Translations under genes and position numbers: made by a program | The notes under the pieces: model-generated | Databases searched by the model: none | What the model was told of the DNA's origin: nothing | Seen by the model: the letters and a program-made list of their open reading frames with translations, nothing else | Shown: positions 1 to 5,779 of the stretch, piece after piece | How the letters are laid out: each line of letters opens with the position of its first letter | Numbering within the stretch: position 1 is the first letter of the stretch | Assembly: GCA_039024315.1 (NCBI GenBank) | Contig: JBCCQN010000329.1 | Location: 1-5,779, forward strand | Length of the DNA: 5,779 bases | Origin: JBCAWW01 sp039024315 | GTDB lineage: Bacteria; Bacteroidota; Bacteroidia; J057 | Direction: 5' to 3'

Positions 1-1830
1 AACGTTGATACCATTTTCGGTGCCTATCCAGAGTGTATCAGGGTTTTGTAAATAGAGGCAATTGAGATAATCGTTGCTGAGACTTCCTTCCTGCCCCGGC
101 TCGAACTTAAAATGCCGGACCAAGACCAGACTTTTGCGTTCCGCGTTGAAGCGGAACTGATAAAGACCATTGCCTCGGGTCGCTACCCATAGATATTCTT
201 GGCCCTCCTGCTTGCTGTTGATGAGCTCGATTACAGGAAACTCCGTCAGATTTGGGCCATCGCTGAGGGCGCCAAAATGATAGAAGCGTTCCGCGAGCGG
301 ATCATACCAATCCACTCCCTTATCCCAATACCCAAACCAAACTCCCCGTTCAATCCCTGCAGTGAGGGACATAAAATAATCGTCGCTTAGCTCATTGGCT
401 TTGGTGTACTGCCGCAAGTTCTTGAGTTGCTTTTGGCCTTGACTATCAAAGCTTTCTTGCAATTTGAAAATCCCTGCGCCCTGAGTGGCAACCCATAGCT
501 CTCCCTCAGGACTGATGGTAATATCTTTGATGAAATTGGCCAAGTCTTGGATCTCTTTTGATCGGATGGGAAAGTGCTGGAACTGCCAGTCTTTTCCTTC
601 CTGTGAGGGGAAAATATAATTGAGACCGCCCCCATTGCTGCCTACCCAAAATCCTTGTCCATCGCTTGAGGCTTCCACCGTGGTGATGAGGTTGTTGTTG
701 GGGTAAACAGCAACATCGAGATCTAAATGCCTAAAGGGGCGCGCATTGAGGTTGAGCATACTCAAGCCCTTATCTGTGCCCACCCAGGCCACACCAAACT
801 TGTCTAGATATAGGCTTTTAAGTGTATTGTTGGGAATACTGCCAGCCTGATTTTTATTGGCTGTAGCATATCTAAATTGGCCGGTTTCAAGATCAAGGAT
901 GTTAAGGCCGTTATAAGTGGCAATCCAAAGCTCGGCTTCCGATTCGATCTCCAATACATCGGCCACGAATTGATGATTGAGCCCTACTCCTGCTTGATTG
1001 TAATAAGTCTGGCAGCTGAAATTGGCTGGTTCATGAGGATCGTAGCTTAGTTTTTTGAGGCCGATACTAGTGCCGATCCAGAGGGTATTTTTAAAATAGC
1101 GCGAGCCTTTGATCACCTTTATGAAGTTGTGCCGCAGTTCGTCATCATAAGAGATAGGCGTTCCCCGAGGGGAAAGCTCATAGGCATGAAAAGTCAGTGG
1201 TTTGCCTTCTGGACTGCGTTCTAAGCGATTGAGGCCCGTTTCACTACCCACCCACAGTATCCCATCATCAGATTCATGGATGCTATATACAAACGGGTGA
1301 CTAAGATTACCTCTCGCATCGCCTATGTTGTAATGCGTAAAGGTCTCTGTCTCGGGATCAAATTCGTCTAAGCCATTTTCCGTACCGATCCATAATTTGC
1401 CATAGCGGTCTTCGCTGATGGCCCAAATATTATCATTGGCGAGGCTATTGGTGTCCGCTTGGTGGAGATATTGCTGGAAGCTTTCGGTTTCTGCTCGGTA
1501 CTGGTAAAAGCCCGAATAGGTGGTACCTACCCAAATCCGGCCCTTACTATCTTCAAAGACGCAGGTGATCTTGTTGCTTTGTAAAGCCCCCCTCTCGCCC
1601 TGACTATTATTGAAAAACTGATGATCGTAGCCATCAAATCTCGCTAAACCCGACCAGGTAGCGAGCCAAATGTAGCCTTGCTGGTCTTGTAGGATATCAT
1701 TGATGGTATTTTGACCCCAACCGCGTCCTTCCCCTATGTTGCGAAAATAGAGCTTTTCTCCTTGCGCGAGTAAGGGAATGCTAAACAGCCATAAGCTGAT
1801 TATCAGACAATTACGTAGTAGGCCAAACAT
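1..1830 (-). CDS. Secreted two-component-regulator-type beta-propeller sensor protein (3' part beyond window)
   Basis: An open frame of 610 codons runs from ATG at 1830 to the left edge with no stop, so the C-terminus is missing. A TAG stop lies directly before the ATG, making this the first possible start. Residues 1-23 form a signal peptide (hydrophobic core, end LLAQ). The rest shows at least 12 propeller repeats built on W-[IVLF]-[GA]-[TSY]-x(3)-G, with the tryptophans near residues 55, 100, 147, 193, 251, 302, 349, 395, 446, 498, 548 and 601, about 50 residues apart. This is the Reg_prop pattern of the periplasmic sensor half of Bacteroidota hybrid two-component systems, which usually have two seven-bladed propellers, a Y_Y_Y domain, a membrane helix and then a signalling output. 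About two blades and all output domains would lie outside, so whether it ends in a histidine kinase/AraC, LytTR or another module cannot be told. No convincing promoter is seen in the 76 bases to cvpA, so readthrough from cvpA is possible. Confidence 0.9.
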   Translation of the reverse strand, partial: MFGLLRNCLIISLWLFSIPLLAQGEKLYFRNIGEGRGWGQNTINDILQDQQGYIWLATWSGLARFDGYDHQFFNNSQGERGALQSNKITCVFEDSKGRIWVGTTYSGFYQYRAETESFQQYLHQADTNSLANDNIWAISEDRYGKLWIGTENGLDEFDPETETFTHYNIGDARGNLSHPFVYSIHESDDGILWVGSETGLNRLERSPEGKPLTFHAYELSPRGTPISYDDELRHNFIKVIKGSRYFKNTLWIGTSIGLKKLSYDPHEPANFSCQTYYNQAGVGLNHQFVADVLEIESEAELWIATYNGLNILDLETGQFRYATANKNQAGSIPNNTLKSLYLDKFGVAWVGTDKGLSMLNLNARPFRHLDLDVAVYPNNNLITTVEASSDGQGFWVGSNGGGLNYIFPSQEGKDWQFQHFPIRSKEIQDLANFIKDITISPEGELWVATQGAGIFKLQESFDSQGQKQLKNLRQYTKANELSDDYFMSLTAGIERGVWFGYWDKGVDWYDPLAERFYHFGALSDGPNLTEFPVIELINSKQEGQEYLWVATRGNGLYQFRFNAERKSLVLVRHFKFEPGQEGSLSNDYLNCLYLQNPDTLWIGTENGINV

Positions 1831-1906
1831 CTATCCCAAGATAGAAGTGTGGCTTTTGCTAAGCTTTACGGATAATGGTTTTTCGCTGTACTTTCCTGTG
1901 AAATGC

Positions 1907-2494
1907 CTAACGGATCGAACGCGGCTTGTCTGTAGCAGGCTCATTGACCACGGGGGCATCCTGAGCTTTGGGGTTGGTGGTGACCCCGACTTTGTTGAGT
2001 TGTTGAGTCGCTTCGCGCAACGCATTGACTCCTACGCCAAGGGTGTAGCGAGAGAAGCTTTTGACATAAGGATACAAGACCGAGCGACTCGTATCCGCGG
2101 CTGAAGGGAAGCTTACATAGCCCAGCAAAATAAAAGAAAGGCTCAGCACCAAAGTGGCCACTGTACCGCCTAATAATGATCCCAAAGCTTTGTCAATCCC
2201 AATATTGAGTTTGCTCAGGCCTTGAGTCGTATAACCTAAGATGGCGTTGGCGAGGATAAATACGGCTACGAAGGCTGTACAAAAACTCACGAACTCAGCC
2301 ATTTCGCCTGACATCTGCAGATTGAGAGAGTCGAGATAAAAAGCCTTAGCGATCCAGCGTAGCCTGAATCCTCCAATGATACCCGCCCCAATAGCAATAA
2401 AACGAGAGGCGCCTTTGACGATGCCGCGCTTTGAGCCGATGTACATCCCAACGATGATGATGGCGATGATGATGATATCTAGTGGAGTAAACAT
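1907..2494 (-). CDS. cvpA: CvpA family inner-membrane protein
   Basis: This 195-residue protein matches the CvpA (colicin V production) family in length and topology. Four hydrophobic segments are visible at about residues 4-19, 32-45, 66-88 and 103-127. The family-like sequence IDKALGSLLGG (100-110) leads into the fourth helix. The polar tail from about 130 to 195 is proline/threonine-rich at its end and probably not membrane-embedded. CvpA was first found as needed for colicin V production in E. coli and is otherwise linked to envelope function; its molecular activity is not settled. I chose the ATG at 2494 because the protein then opens MFTPLDII, typical of the family. An in-frame ATG at 2563 would add 23 polar residues and would lie upstream of the predicted transcription start. 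The gene sits between yqeY and the propeller gene on the same strand. Confidence 0.88.
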   Translation of the reverse strand: MFTPLDIIIIAIIIVGMYIGSKRGIVKGASRFIAIGAGIIGGFRLRWIAKAFYLDSLNLQMSGEMAEFVSFCTAFVAVFILANAILGYTTQGLSKLNIGIDKALGSLLGGTVATLVLSLSFILLGYVSFPSAADTSRSVLYPYVKSFSRYTLGVGVNALREATQQLNKVGVTTNPKAQDAPVVNEPATDKPRSIR

Positions 2495-2531
2495 GCTTTT
2501 ATAGGTTGAAGGCTTAGTTTGTGAAGTAGAA

Positions 2532-2593
2532 AGACAAAAGTATTTAGTACAAAGAGGGAACAATTAGGGTCTTAATACTAAATACTTCTGTCT
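2532..2593 (-). repeat. 18-bp inverted repeat, possible yqeY terminator or cvpA operator
   Basis: The left arm 2532-2549 (AGACAAAAGTATTTAGTA) and right arm 2576-2593 (TACTAAATACTTCTGTCT) are complementary at 17 of 18 positions, around a 26-base spacer. The single mismatch (2537/2588) becomes a G-U pair in minus-strand RNA, so a transcript leaving yqeY could form a full 18-bp stem. The stem begins 6 bases after the yqeY stop codon, where a terminator would be expected. The following RNA is pyrimidine-rich but has only a weak U-run, and the loop is long. The arm centres are 44 bp apart, about four helical turns, and the left arm contains the cvpA -7 element, so a protein-binding operator is an alternative. 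Confidence 0.7.
2535..2563 (-). promoter_or_regulatory. Predicted Bacteroidota-type promoter for cvpA
   Basis: On the minus strand TACTTTTG (2542-2535) matches the Bacteroidota -7 consensus TAnnTTTG at every fixed position. A TTG (2563-2561) lies 18 bases upstream, at the right distance for the -33 element. Transcription would start near 2528, giving a leader of about 35 bases before the ATG at 2494. This also argues against the longer cvpA reading frame from 2563. The assignment rests on consensus match only. Confidence 0.6.
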
Positions 2594-2599
2594 ATATAC

Positions 2600-3055
2600 T
2601 TAATTTAATAATTGCTTCACGACGCCAGAAATGGCCTTGCCATCGGCTTTGCCTGCCAACTCTTTGGAGGCGATGCCCATGACTTTGCCCATGTCTTTCA
2701 TCGATGTAGCGCCCACGCGCGCCACGATTTCTTTGACTTTATCAGCGATTTCTTCAGCGGATAACTGCTTGGGCAGATAGTTGCTGATGACATCTAGTTC
2801 TTCTTGCTCCTTGGCTACCAAGTCATCGCGACCATTTTTGACAAAAGAGTCAATAGAGTCCTTGCGTTGCTTAGCTTGCTTGATGAGAATTTTCATTTCA
2901 GCATCATCACCTAAGGGAGCATTTGGATCGCGACCTTCGGCCGTTTCCGCCAACATAATGGCCGATTTTACGGCGCGCAAGGCGCGAAGGGCAGCTTGGT
3001 CCTTAGCCCGCATAGCTGCTTTTATGTCTTGATTGATAGTATCTTTAAGGCTCAT
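2600..3055 (-). CDS. yqeY: GatB/YqeY domain-containing protein
   Basis: The protein has 151 residues, the usual length for stand-alone YqeY proteins, and appears intact. It opens MSLKDTINQDIKAAMRAKD and has the family's helical pattern: an N-terminal helical bundle rich in Ala, Lys and Arg (about 1-95), the sequence SNYLPKQLSAEEI near 91-103, and a small C-terminal helical domain ending KAISGVVKQLLN. The C-terminal domain resembles the tail of GatB, the amidotransferase subunit that contacts tRNA, so a tRNA- or aminoacyl-tRNA-related role is often proposed; the function of the free-standing protein is not established. It is cytoplasmic, with no signal peptide. It starts only 9 bases after the thioredoxin-fold gene's stop, so the two are probably co-transcribed. 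Confidence 0.93.
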   Translation of the reverse strand: MSLKDTINQDIKAAMRAKDQAALRALRAVKSAIMLAETAEGRDPNAPLGDDAEMKILIKQAKQRKDSIDSFVKNGRDDLVAKEQEELDVISNYLPKQLSAEEIADKVKEIVARVGATSMKDMGKVMGIASKELAGKADGKAISGVVKQLLN

Positions 3056-3064
3056 ACTTCAAAG

Positions 3065-3541
3065 CTACAAATATTTCAACAAAACCTCTGCTGTTTGCTC
3101 CTCACCGAAGTATTTTGGCTTTTTACGGTCTGGATGATATAGATAGATGTTGACAGAATCGTCGGTGTAACCAAAGTAAGATTCAAAGGCTACATCCGTA
3201 TCCATCAAGAAGTAGAGTTGGTCAATATTGGTATCGCCAAAGTGCTTATCGCGAAAAGTAGTGATGGCCGATACTTCTGGCTCTAAAGTCACGAAGACAA
3301 ATTGTACGTGCTCAAACTTTTCGGCCTGCTCGGCGATATTGCTGGCTTGAGCCTCACAATGCTCGCAATAAGGATCAAACATCATCACAAAGATGGGCTT
3401 ATCCATGTCGAGGTCCGCATTGGTAAAGGTCTTGCCTTCTAGGTCGCTAAAGGCAAATGCGGGCATCACGATTTGAGCGTTCAGCGAGTAGCTGACCAAC
3501 ATCAAAAAAATAAAGCTAGGAAGAATGAAATATCGCTTCAT
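3065..3541 (-). CDS. Secreted thioredoxin-fold (redoxin/TlpA-like) protein
   Basis: The 158-residue product begins with a clear signal peptide (MKRYF, hydrophobic core, likely cleavage after LNA at residue 22), so it should act in the periplasm or outside. The mature part follows a thioredoxin fold: FAFSDLEGKTF near 29-39, strand FVMMFDPYC, then the redox motif C59-E-H-C62. The rest has the strand/helix order of TlpA- or AhpC/TSA-related proteins and ends at KYL. In most thioredoxins a Thr/Val-Pro pair with a cis-proline faces the CxxC before the strand that follows the GxTGxP region. Here the matching stretch reads FGYTDDSVNIYLY (123-135), with Ser-Val and no proline, so redox activity may be altered. 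A thiol-disulphide reductase or sensor role is inference; partners are unknown. It is the first gene of a minus-strand unit with yqeY and has its own promoter. Confidence 0.85.
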   Translation of the reverse strand: MKRYFILPSFIFLMLVSYSLNAQIVMPAFAFSDLEGKTFTNADLDMDKPIFVMMFDPYCEHCEAQASNIAEQAEKFEHVQFVFVTLEPEVSAITTFRDKHFGDTNIDQLYFLMDTDVAFESYFGYTDDSVNIYLYHPDRKKPKYFGEEQTAEVLLKYL

Positions 3542-3554
3542 GAATTAAATTAAT

Positions 3555-3584
3555 CTTTGTTTGGGACGATAGAGACGAACAAAG
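3555..3584. repeat. Short inverted repeat in the leader of the thioredoxin-fold gene
   Basis: CTTTGTT (3555-3561) and AACAAAG (3578-3584) are perfectly complementary, and G3563-C3576 extends the stem next to a T3562/G3577 position that is a wobble in plus-strand RNA and a mismatch in minus-strand RNA. It lies 13 bases upstream of the thioredoxin-fold gene's ATG, inside its predicted 5' leader, so it could affect translation. An arm this short can arise by chance. Confidence 0.35.
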
Positions 3585-3639
3585 CGTCACTATGCACATT
3601 CTGTAAACGAAAAAATGCCGTTCGTGATATGCTTTCGTA

Positions 3640-3669
3640 CAAAATTAATTCCAAATCATTAATTTCAAA
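3640..3669 (-). promoter_or_regulatory. Predicted Bacteroidota-type promoter for the thioredoxin-fold/yqeY unit
   Basis: On the minus strand TTTG (3669-3666) is followed after exactly 18 bases by TAATTTTG (3647-3640), matching TTTG-N18-TAnnTTTG at every fixed position. The spacing is the same as in the predicted cvpA promoter. Transcription would start near 3633, giving a leader of about 90 bases that includes the hairpin at 3555-3584. I found no comparably good promoter for the plus-strand gene that starts at 3711. Confidence 0.65.
3642..3665. repeat. AT-rich palindrome AAATTAAT-N8-ATTAATTT inside the promoter
   Basis: Two perfect 8-base arms (3642-3649 and 3658-3665) flank an 8-base spacer. 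The palindrome lies between and partly over the -33 and -7 elements of the thioredoxin-fold promoter, a position suited to a dimeric regulator. Both arms contain only A and T, so chance is a real alternative. Confidence 0.35.
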
Positions 3670-3710
3670 TTGCTTAATAGCGCCTTATTACACTACTAAA
3701 ATCTAGCCAG

Positions 3711-5237
3711 TTGCTAACCAATTTCTTTCTTCTTTTCATCGCTAGCTTGGCTTTGGGGGGTACGCCTGCTCAAGCCAATCAGCCCCCAACCAAACATGAA
3801 TTTCGAGCCGTATGGGTGGCAACCTTCCACAATATAGACTGGCCGAGTGCCAAAGGGTTGAAAGCCAACGAGCAGCAAAGCGAATTTTTACAGCTTTTAC
3901 GCAATCTTCAACGCAATCGCATGAATGCTGTAGTGGTTCAGGTTCGTTCGAATGGGGATGCGATCTACAAAAGTGATTATGCTCCTTGGTCAGAGTATAT
4001 CAATGGTGCCCAAGGTCAGGCCCCGGAACCCTTTTATGATCCTTTACGCTTTATGGTCTCTGCGGCCCATGACCGCAATATGGAGTTTCACGCTTGGTTC
4101 AACCCATTTAGAGCTATTTCGCACCATCGTTTTAGTAGTGTGGCGGATAGTAATATTGCGCGTAGGCATCCGGAATGGACCTATCAATATGGCAATACTT
4201 TATACTTAAATCCCGGTATTCCTGAGGTAAGGACCTATTTGACCAAAGTCGTCATGGAAGTGGTGCAAAAGTACGATGTCGACGGTATTCATTTCGACGA
4301 CTACTTTTATCCTTATCAAACCAATAGCGAAGGGCTCAATGATGTGGAAGCTTTTGAGCGCTATGGCCATGAGTTTCGTAGTATTCATGCTTGGCGTCGC
4401 CATAATGTGGATTTATTTGTGCAGCAAGTGAGCGATAGTCTCAAAGCCATCAACCCTCGGGTCAAGTTTGGTATCAGCCCTGTTGGCATCTGGCGCAATA
4501 AGCAAGATGATCCTAATGGCTCCAATAGTGATGCACGCTTTACTTCCTATGACGGACTCTATGCAGATGTCCGCAAATGGCTAGAATCTGGTTGGATTGA
4601 TTATGTAGCGCCTCAGTTATATTGGTCAACGGAGCATCCGAGAGCTAGCTATGATGCTTTGGCGCCTTGGTGGGCAGAGAATACCTTCGGTAAACACTTG
4701 TACATCGGGCACGCGGCCTTTAAGCTCAAGGAAAAAAAATCAACCCACTGGAAAAATCCAGAACAGCTGCCCCACCAACTGCAATTCAACCAGTCTTATC
4801 CGCAGATCAAGGGCAGTATCTTTTATAGCGCTTCTTCCTTCGAAGGCAATCCCCATCAAGTAGAAGAACACCTGCAAAATAATCGCTTTCGCTATCCGGC
4901 TCTGATCCCAAGTATGCCCTGGAAGGACAATATTCCGCCTCAAGCCCCGGAAAACTTAATTGCTTTGGCCAAGCCTCGACGGATTCGTTTGCAGTGGGAA
5001 GCACCCAAACTAGCCAAAGACGGAGAAAGCGCGACCTATTATATCGTCTATCGCTTTGAAGGTGCGCAGGCCCAAGATATGCGTCGATCTGATCATATTC
5101 GGACGATCACCAAGGACCAGGTATGGCTAGATCTGAAGATCGAAGCGGGTAAAAACTACACCTATTTAGTTACGGCTGTGGACCGACTGCATAATGAAAG
5201 TCGTACTTGTGCGGTAGCGATGGTAGAAAGTATGTAA
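3711..5237 (+). CDS. Secreted glycosyl-hydrolase-like 10 (GHL10/DUF187, YddW-like) protein with C-terminal FN3 domain
   Basis: The 508-residue product has a signal peptide (1-22, cleavage after AQA), a GHL10 (beta/alpha)8-type domain from about 30 to 350 and a fibronectin type III domain from about 409 to 505. Family hallmarks are visible: EFRAVWVAT at the first strand, VQVRSNGD (76-83), HAWFNPFR (127-134), LNPG (166-169), the acidic motif DGIHFDDYFYP (191-201) and DYVAPQLYW (297-305). Members related to E. coli YddW (DigH) are reported to cut peptidoglycan glycan strands; activity here is inferred. The FN3 part may act as spacer or binding module. The only conventional start option is TTG at 3711. 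The frame stays open back to TAG at 3678, with ATT at 3687 as a rare alternative that would give the signal peptide a lysine. It is followed by the GGT-like gene in tandem. Confidence 0.9.
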   Translation: MLTNFFLLFIASLALGGTPAQANQPPTKHEFRAVWVATFHNIDWPSAKGLKANEQQSEFLQLLRNLQRNRMNAVVVQVRSNGDAIYKSDYAPWSEYINGAQGQAPEPFYDPLRFMVSAAHDRNMEFHAWFNPFRAISHHRFSSVADSNIARRHPEWTYQYGNTLYLNPGIPEVRTYLTKVVMEVVQKYDVDGIHFDDYFYPYQTNSEGLNDVEAFERYGHEFRSIHAWRRHNVDLFVQQVSDSLKAINPRVKFGISPVGIWRNKQDDPNGSNSDARFTSYDGLYADVRKWLESGWIDYVAPQLYWSTEHPRASYDALAPWWAENTFGKHLYIGHAAFKLKEKKSTHWKNPEQLPHQLQFNQSYPQIKGSIFYSASSFEGNPHQVEEHLQNNRFRYPALIPSMPWKDNIPPQAPENLIALAKPRRIRLQWEAPKLAKDGESATYYIVYRFEGAQAQDMRRSDHIRTITKDQVWLDLKIEAGKNYTYLVTAVDRLHNESRTCAVAMVESM

Positions 5238-5242
5238 ATTGG

Positions 5243-5274
5243 GGCCTGCCAGCCAAACCTAAGCTGGACTGGCC
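5243..5274 (+). terminator. GC-rich hairpin between GHL10 and GGT-like genes
   Basis: GGCC (5243-5246) pairs with GGCC (5271-5274), and CCAGC (5249-5253) with GCTGG (5263-5267), around a 9-base loop with a small internal loop (TG against ACT). It starts 5 bases after the GHL10 stop. No T-run follows, so it is a weak candidate for intrinsic termination; it could instead be an RNA-stability or attenuating hairpin inside a two-gene transcript. Confidence 0.4.
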
Positions 5275-5285
5275 ACACTTATCAA

Positions 5286-5779
5286 ATGAAAACGAAAGGA
5301 ATTATTGCTGCGGGACATTTCGAGACAGCCAATGCGGGTGCCGAAATGTTAGCCGCAGGAGGCAATGCTTTTGACGCTGCCTTGGCGGCTATGTTGGCCT
5401 CATTTGTCGCGGAGTCATCTCTTACTTCTTTGGCCGGTGGTGGTTTTATGACCGCCTATTCGGCGAACGGTCAGTCGGGTCTATTTGACTTTTTTGTCCA
5501 GACCCCCAAAGTCCGGCAAAAGGTTGAGGACATGGACTTCGTACTCTCTCACATCAATTTTGGCAATACCAAGCAGGCTCAATATATAGGTCGTGGTTCT
5601 GCGGCCGTTCCCGGTTGTCCGGCCGGTCTCTTTGCGGCTCACGAGGCTTTAGGCACTATGCCCATGGAGGAGATCGCCGAACCTGCCATTCGTCTGGCAA
5701 AAGAAGGGGTTGTGATAACGCCTTATCAAGCCTACTCTATCAGCATCCTCAATGATGTACTCGGCAATGATGAATCTTG
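5286..5779 (+). CDS. Gamma-glutamyltransferase family protein (N-terminal part; 3' end beyond window)
   Basis: An ATG at 5286 opens a frame of 164 complete codons to the right edge with no stop. The sequence follows the GGT large-subunit start: GIIAAGHFETANAG (5-18), GGNAFDAALAA (25-35), AGGGFMTAY (50-58), then the FDFFVQTP stretch (67-74), GSAAVPGCPAGL in the middle and an AIRLAKEG segment. GGTs are Ntn hydrolases that cleave themselves at a threonine and transfer or hydrolyse gamma-glutamyl groups, for example from glutathione; that threonine lies beyond the window. No signal peptide is present, so the product should be cytoplasmic, unlike classical periplasmic GGT. The classical LDYRE.AP segment, whose arginine holds the substrate alpha-carboxylate (Arg114 in E. 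coli GGT), appears here as FDFFVQTP with Phe70 in that place, so substrate use may differ. It lies 48 bases after the GHL10 gene. Confidence 0.88.
   Translation, partial: MKTKGIIAAGHFETANAGAEMLAAGGNAFDAALAAMLASFVAESSLTSLAGGGFMTAYSANGQSGLFDFFVQTPKVRQKVEDMDFVLSHINFGNTKQAQYIGRGSAAVPGCPAGLFAAHEALGTMPMEEIAEPAIRLAKEGVVITPYQAYSISILNDVLGNDES

Larger units (their letters stand above)
2495..2599 (-). other. yqeY-cvpA intergenic region with promoter and inverted repeat
   Basis: This AT-rich 105-base gap holds the inverted repeat and cvpA promoter listed separately. Nothing else in it looks coding, apart from the rejected N-terminal extension of cvpA. Confidence 0.6.

Noticed and set aside
387..635. An 82-codon minus-strand frame within the propeller gene
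   Set aside because: It overlaps propeller blades in another frame and has no recognisable features.
1836..1843. TATCTTGG as a -7 element for the propeller gene
   Set aside because: It differs from TAnnTTTG at one fixed position, lacks a TTG at the right distance and would start transcription at about the ATG itself.
1778..2104. A 108-codon plus-strand open frame
   Set aside because: It lies antisense to the well-supported CvpA C-terminus and propeller N-terminus, and its product shows no recognisable domain.
2495..2563. A 23-residue N-terminal extension of CvpA from ATG at 2563
   Set aside because: The extra residues are polar and unlike the family, and the codons overlap the inverted repeat and predicted promoter, upstream of the likely transcription start.
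3629..3706. A 25-codon plus-strand open frame just before the GHL10 gene
   Set aside because: It is AT-rich, overlaps the opposite-strand promoter and is in a different frame. Nothing marks it as a leader peptide.
3952..5004. Several 65-85-codon frames on both strands inside the GHL10 gene
   Set aside because: They are shadows of a gene with clear conserved motifs along its full length, and none shows a domain of its own.
5235..5288. Readthrough fusion of GHL10 and the GGT-like protein
   Set aside because: The two genes share a frame with only one stop between them, but a stop-free run of 16 codons is common by chance and the GGT-like protein begins normally at its own ATG.

Overview
The window looks like chromosomal DNA of a Bacteroidota bacterium. 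Three things suggest this. A long beta-propeller sensor resembles the N-terminal part of hybrid two-component systems. Two promoters fit the Bacteroidota pattern TTG/TTTG-N18-TAnnTTTG rather than the -35/-10 pattern. Start codons lack clear Shine-Dalgarno sequences. A free-living marine or sludge lineage such as the Saprospiria is plausible, but this is inference from gene style only.

Layout. The left 3.5 kb is coded on the minus strand. In transcription order it holds a secreted thioredoxin-fold protein (3541-3065), a GatB/YqeY-domain protein (3055-2600) only 9 bases downstream, a CvpA-family membrane protein (2494-1907), and a large secreted two-component-regulator-type propeller protein (1830-1) that runs off the left edge. 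The gap between yqeY and cvpA carries a striking 18-bp inverted repeat overlapping a good cvpA promoter. The right part is on the plus strand. It holds a secreted glycosyl-hydrolase-like 10 protein with a C-terminal fibronectin type III domain (3711-5237, apparent TTG start), then a gamma-glutamyltransferase-family protein (5286 onward) that runs off the right edge. The two groups diverge from a 169-base AT-rich region with a good promoter for the thioredoxin gene and two inverted repeats.

How the genes fit together. The thioredoxin-fold protein and YqeY are probably co-transcribed; CvpA has its own likely promoter and may read into the propeller gene. GHL10 and the GGT-like gene are tandem, 48 bases apart. 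Most products act at or beyond the cytoplasmic membrane (secreted thioredoxin fold, CvpA, propeller sensor, GHL10), but no dedicated pathway can be proved from this window.

I see no CRISPR array, rRNA, tRNA, insertion sequence or phage gene, and no clear undescribed multi-gene system. The points most worth following are the inverted repeat with embedded promoter, the missing substrate-binding arginine in the GGT-like protein, the missing cis-proline in the thioredoxin-fold protein, and the start codon of the GHL10 gene.
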